Assembly (NCBI GenBank): GCA_040954595.2
Contig: CM082585.2
Coordinates: 1,612,001-1,676,000 of the forward strand
Reading direction: 5' to 3'
From: Balanoglossus misakiensis
Lineage: Eukaryota; Hemichordata
DNA: 64,000 nucleotides
Shown: positions 59,148 through 64,000 of the stretch, one piece after another
How the letters are laid out: each line of letters opens with the position of its first letter
Numbering within the stretch: position 1 is the first letter of the stretch
The notes under the pieces: model-generated
The model's database searches: none
Told to the model about the DNA's origin: nothing
What the model saw: only the letters and a program-made list of their open reading frames with translations
Program-made: the position numbers and the translations under genes

Positions 59148-59234
59148 GTGAGTGAAATTTTGAGTTGTGAAGACATTGTGATTTTGTAAGTTTTTAGTTG
59201 GTGTCTTTATATCGTGACAATAATAATAGTAATA

Positions 59235-59952
59235 ATTAAAGCTGCAAGCAGCATTGAATGGGCCCAAGCATAGAGATAATAACCATTAGACTCCATTCAG
59301 GGTTGTACCATTCAATTGCGTAGGCTGTATTTGCTCTGGATGTGGAGATATGGGGAAGTAGGCAACCACCCGAAATGGATGTCCTACAAGTACAAACACA
59401 ACAACCACAAGTGAACTTCTACGTTATGTAAGGACTTCAGTTAAGTACTTCAAAGGTCAGCTGAGGGTACCCAAAAATTGGGCCAAAAATTTGGATTCCT
59501 ATTTGGTTCATATTCAAGACAACGGAAAATTCTCGCCCTTTGGGTTTTTAAAATTAGGTATGGCCATAATAATGAGTTACGCAAGTAAGTTACAGGTGGC
59601 CCTAGGAATTTAGCATTTCATGACGGTCCTACCCTACCCCTCCAAACACGTGGCTATATATGATGTGCATGCTAACATATGGAAAGCAGGTCAATGGACA
59701 CCTGAGGTCATTCAAAAATTTGACAGAAAAATTTCATTCCTGTTTATGTCTTGTGCAACAAATCCTACATTTGCAGCCCTTTCACTTTGCCTAACATTAG
59801 GTATGCACGTAATACATGAATCAAGCAGGTGTCAAAGGTATCCCCCTGTATTTGGCATTTCATGATAGTTTCATCCCTCCAAATACCAAAGCTGCACCTG
59901 TACAACGGGATGAGATATGGCACTCTATGACAGAGGTCATCCAAATCACCTT
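59235..59952. repeat. 'gctgcaagcagcattg...tgggccc' dispersed repeat, left part
   Basis: Starts AAAGCTGCAAGCAGCATTGA and continues with loosely repeated phrases (GTGCAACAAATC, GCAGGTGTCAAAGG, CAAAGCTGC) that also occur in 60830-61230. The LINE at 59953-60823 appears to have inserted into it. Confidence 0.55.
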
Positions 59953-60823
59953 ATACATCAATCAATCAATCAATCAGAGAAATTTGTATAGCGCCAGTAT
60001 CTATAACAAGTGTCATACTCAAAGGCGCTTGTGCTCATTGGCCCACACCATATGCTCTTGCGAAATAATGCGTCTTCAGTCTTTTCTTAAAGATACTCAA
60101 ACTTGGAGCTTGACGAATGTTCCACAGTTTCGTTGCAGCATGAGAGAATGCTCGGCCACCGTATGAAGAACGTTTGTACATTGTAGTGCATAAAAGGCTC
60201 TTATTAGCTGAACGAAGCCTGCGACCAGGAGAATATGTCCGAATGAGATCGCGGATATAGTTCGGAGCGAGATTATTTAAGGCTTTGTATGTGAGCAGAT
60301 TTATTTTATACTCTATCCTGTGGCGAACTGGTAACCAATGAAGAAGTTGAAGAACTGGCGTTATATGGGCAGACTTCCTGGACCGAGTTATGATTCTTGC
60401 AGCTGTATTTTGTGTGCGTTGTAGAAGGTTCAGACTGCGTTCTGGTATACCATACAGTAATGCATTACCATAGTCGAGTTTCGCTGCCAAAATAGCATGA
60501 ATCACTGTTTGACATGTTGCTTTGTTAAGAAATTTCCTGATTTGTCCGACACGGCGAAAGTGGTAATATATTGATTGACAAGTTTTCTTGATGTGATCTT
60601 TATACATGTGCGTATTGTCAAATATTACACCAATATTGCGAGCTGATTTAACGACGGGAACAGAGCTTGAACCAATGGTAATCTTGTCAATAGCATCAGC
60701 AGAGTGATGAAATTGTGAACGAATAAGTAGAATCTCAGTTTTTGGAGTCGTTGAGTTGAAGCTTGTTTTGGGTCATCCAGTCCTTAAGATCACGGATACA
60801 GGCCTCAATGGACATTTGGGCAA
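59953..60823 (-). pseudogene. 5'-truncated CR1/L2-like LINE, reverse transcriptase C-terminal part
   Basis: On the minus strand a 190-codon frame (60035-60607) encodes LDYGNALLYGIPERSLNLLQ, LHWLPVRHRIEYKINLLTYK and GGRAFSHAATKLWN, the thumb and C-terminal region of CR1/L2-type reverse transcriptases. Upstream, to about 60823, CIRDLKDWMTQNKLQLND continues the protein in another frame, then hits a stop. The 3' end reads GGCGCTATACAAATTTCT followed by (GATT)n, a typical LINE tail. The catalytic palm and endonuclease are absent. Confidence 0.85.
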
Positions 60824-61520
60824 AAACCAACTGACACTTACATTCGTCCCTGTGGAACAAAAACCAGCCCTATCGCCCTGTTGGTTAGTGTCTAATTAAA
60901 TGTACAAAATCAATGACTTAGGCAGGTGCAACAGACGACCCCGCCTTTGGTATATCATTATGGTCCCATCCGTATATGCCCCCCCCCCCCTCCCAAGCCA
61001 AAGCTGCATGCATCTGCTGTGGATGCTCACTAAGCAAAAGTAGGTGAAAGGTCACATAAGGTCGCCCACAACTTGACGGGAAAATCGGACTTCATATTGA
61101 TCCATGTGCAACAAATAGCACGCTACCACCCCTTTCATTGACCCCACAATTACGCATGCACATAATTATTGAGTTATGCAGGTGTCACAGGTGACACCCG
61201 AATCGGGTGTATTATTTTAGTCCCATACAGCTGCATGTAGCTGCGTGCCGTTACGGGCGACCTGATAACCCACACGGCCACCTGCGGGCCGACCCCCATA
61301 CTGAACGTCCAGTTGCAACATCACGACTGAAGTAGGAACTTTTGAACGGCAACGAAGCCTGATCTCTGATTATTGCTGGTACCATACTCCTGTCGTGCAA
61401 GAAAATCACTGGTCTGCTGACGTATTTCAGCCAATTTCCCAAACTACTATCCACTACATGTGACTACAATGCTAATGAAACCTCCCACAACATTAGCGAC
61501 TTAGGGTCAAAGTCCACTGT
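60824..61520. repeat. Dispersed repeat, right part, and unannotated spacer
   Basis: Up to about 61230 the sequence resembles 59235-59952 (GTGCAACAAATAGCACG, CAGGTGTCACAGG). 61231-61520 has no recognised feature. Confidence 0.5.
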
Positions 61521-64000
61521 TTAAAATTTTTTCATCGGTTTTACTTTAAAGGATGCCCACAAACTGCAACAGTAAATATTACTACAATATGCCAAAAATA
61601 AAACTTTCTTCACATCTTGACTAAAATGTTGAAAATGTCTCAATAGCATGTTTGCTCTAACACAAAATGCTCTTCTCTGTCGTTCAATATCTTCATTATC
61701 ACAACCCTCACAAGATATAACGTGGCCCAGATAGGTGTGTACAGGTACAAACTTTAAAGTGATGTCATTAAGTTTAACCGAAGGAATTCTTTGAACGCTC
61801 ATATTCTTCCCATTAAAAAGCATGCACACAGTTTTACTAGAATTATAAATTATATCATAATCCTTGCCATAAATTTCACAAATTCTAAGAAGACGGTGTA
61901 GACCCTTAATACTTGGACTGAGTAGAGTCATGTCGTCAGCGTAACCTAAAGTGTTAGCGCTGACACCACACATGGTACAGCCAACTTTGGCTTTACAGAG
62001 TGCATTGATAAGATCATCAATGTAGACATTAAAAAGATAGGGAGAGAGTACTCCCCCTTGTCTTACACCGTTAGAAACAGAAAACAACTCTGAGGTTTCA
62101 TTACCCCACAACACAGTAAACAATTGATTTCTGTACCATTAAAGGTCACATGTCATGCTTTGGAAAGTTTTCATTTTTCCACGTCAAAAGCTCACCTAGG
62201 GTACCTGTCTATGCATTGCCTATTGTGTCGGTTCCGAAAAATGTGCACGAATGCCGGAATTTGCCACCTTTTTTCATGCCTGTGATCGGGGAGCCACTTC
62301 GCACTCGAGCCAGGCGAAGGTATTTGCATATGGACAAACAAGTACACTATGTCGTAGTGTACCATTCTGTTTACAGTAAAGTGTAATTATCGGTCCATGA
62401 GTAATTAAGTCCACAGACAAAGATAAGCTATATAAACAGTGTTCAAAGCAAAGGAAGCCCTTGCCTCACATTGCAGGCAGAGGATTTACAAAGGTGTGAA
62501 AGACTATTTGTCCACATCAAGATAAGTCTTCGGCTTAACTTCGAAAAGCCAAAAAAAATCGACTGAGTTGGGTTAGGGGTACACGCCCACCCGCCACTTT
62601 TACTTGCTTGTTATCTAAGCACAAGGGGCAAAACGCATTGCAAGATAGTAACATACGTTAACTTCAAGACCCAAATAGTGATTTTACGCGTGGTTGTATA
62701 GGGCATGGCATGTGACCTTTAATATAAAATTCGTACAGCATACAAGGGAACATTCCTGTCGATGAGCTTGTTAATCAGTTTAAAGTGATTAACTCTGTCA
62801 AAAGCTTTTGAAGCATCCAGAAAACAAGTAAACACTGGTCTTCCATTGCTGGTGTAGTAGCTAATGATTTCTTTAAATGCAAATAAACACAGGTCAGTTG
62901 AATGTTCTCGCTTGAAACCAAATTGTAAATAATGAGAGGTAAGAAACTCCTCACAACGAGAAAGTAAAATAGGCTCAAAAACTTTAGAGAAAACAGTTGC
63001 TAGTGCTATCGGCCGGTAGTTACTGGCATCACTACAAAGCTTAGTTTTATCCTTAATTGGAACTAAAATAACTTTGATAGCCTCAGTTTGCAGGTAACCA
63101 TGAACAATCAAGTCAAAATGGGTAAAATAGAGGAGTCTGAGAATTTGAGGTGCTCAGCTGAAATATTGTCAATGCCAGCTGTCTTATCGTCAGGTAACTT
63201 ATGTATAGCAGAAATTACTTCTTCTTCAGAAACATACATATCAGAAGAAAATTTAACATACTTCATTTTCTCCTCGATGTCATTTTTACCAGTCTGAGCC
63301 TGGACAGAATTCAAAATATCACTGAAATGCTTGTGCCACATAATTGCAATTTCACTCTCACCAGTCGCTCCACCTACAGTGTCAGAAAGCGGCATTTTTC
63401 TGCTAGTTTGCTTTCTGACTTCCTTCCAGAAGTCGTTCTGTTTGTGGCAGCGTAAATTGTCAGCCATCTTGTCAGCCCTATTTTGATTCTCAATCTTTTT
63501 ACAAGCACGTAAAGCATACTTAAAACGAGCTCTGGAAGATTTCATGGTTTCAAAAAGCGGGCCTTGTTAAGGTTTACCCCCATTAACCCATAATAAAAAC
63601 ATGGAACGGGCATAGTCGTGACTTTCTTTTACAAAATCGTTCCAGCCATGCACAACATGAACTTTCTGGTGAAACTTACGCCTAATGGTATCTTTTGCAG
63701 CACAATTCAATGCGTCCACAACACTACTATAACAAGTATCAATTGCCTGTAAATGCGAAGGGTATGTACAGTTCACATTAGTGCAGAATAACTCTTCGGA
63801 TATATTAATCTTATCAACCTTGGCTTTGGTACAACGGGTGTAGGCGGATATATTCTGCTGTGACAATTTTTTCCAATCAACTCGAAAATTACATTGCTTG
63901 AAGGAACTACTGCTGAAGCATTCATCAGCAGAAGTGTTGAAATGAACCTCTATTGAAACAGGAATATGGTCGGAGTCAACAACATTGCAAAGACTCGAAA
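61521..64000 (-). pseudogene. Non-LTR retrotransposon (endonuclease-reverse transcriptase), degraded and interrupted
   Basis: Minus strand, entering from beyond the window. 63870-64000 encodes the end of an APE-type endonuclease with SDHIPVSIEV. 63567-63866 and 63108-63545 encode the linker before the reverse transcriptase; an in-frame TAA separates WVNGGKP from QGPLFETMKSS. 62719-63111, after a frameshift, encodes SNYRPIALATVFSKVFEP, FGFKREHSTD and FLDASKAFDRVNH. After a 576-bp insertion, 61521-62123 continues with GVRQGGVLSPYLFNVYIDDL and the catalytic LGYADDMTLLS. The frame ends at FKVKPMKKF and no 3' UTR or tail is recognised, so the 3' end seems lost. One nonsense codon, at least one frameshift and the insertion make it inactive. 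Family placement beyond non-LTR with APE endonuclease is uncertain. Confidence 0.85.
62143..62718. mobile_element. TTAA-flanked MITE inserted in the LINE reverse transcriptase
   Basis: The ends AGGTCACATGTCATGC and the inverse of AGGTCACATGCCATGC enclose 576 bp, flanked by TTAA at 62139-62142 and 62719-62722. Removing it with one TTAA keeps the LINE in register (RILY, one codon, then WYRNQLF), as expected for reverse transcriptases, apart from a stop formed at the target. Its own short frame at 62150-62386 is not recognised. Confidence 0.85.

Overview
The window is nuclear DNA from an animal, most likely a marine invertebrate and probably a non-vertebrate deuterostome (inference). The evidence is short phase-1 exons with GT/AG splice sites encoding sushi and EGF modules, an ER ubiquitin-conjugating enzyme exon, several LINEs, many MITEs, and a Ty3/gypsy element of the Gmr1 type, a lineage described from fish, tunicates and echinoderms. 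It is AT-rich and dominated by repeats. I see nothing bacterial or phage-like.

Layout. 0.4-10.3 kb: part of a plus-strand gene for a mosaic extracellular protein. It has one wrecked sushi exon, three intact sushi exons and two calcium-binding EGF exons. An apparently intact 6.56 kb Gmr1-like LTR retrotransposon (1963-8524) sits in one intron, with LTRs that look identical, a 5-bp target duplication, a proline-tRNA primer site, and integrase encoded before reverse transcriptase. 11.1-24.5 kb: a satellite array of about 90-bp monomers, open in one frame on each strand, with higher-order structure and one 832-bp transposon inside it. 24.6-32.7 kb: minisatellites, a LINE 3' end, MITEs and degenerate modular repeats. 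32.9-45 kb: two direct copies of a segmental duplication whose differences reveal empty sites for a TAA-flanked and a TTAA-flanked element. On the minus strand it carries two related exon-like units whose central segment is inverted relative to each other. 45.1-52.6 kb: fold-back elements, including a ~4 kb one whose arms are made of ~170-bp subrepeats. 54.6-55.7 kb: the last exon of a UBE2J1-like gene (minus strand) with a one-base frame break. 58-59.2 kb: a broken hAT-type transposase gene of the ZNF862/C17orf113 kind. 59.2-64 kb: two degraded LINEs on the minus strand, one split by a TTAA-flanked MITE.

Few host genes are supported: the sushi/EGF gene, the UBE2J1-like gene and possibly a minus-strand transcription unit around 37-46 kb. 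No operon-like logic applies. The most unusual items are the Gmr1-like element with a SCAN-like Gag, the satellite whose two edges resemble the arms of a small hairpin transposon, the exon-like pair with an internally inverted core, and the large fold-back element.
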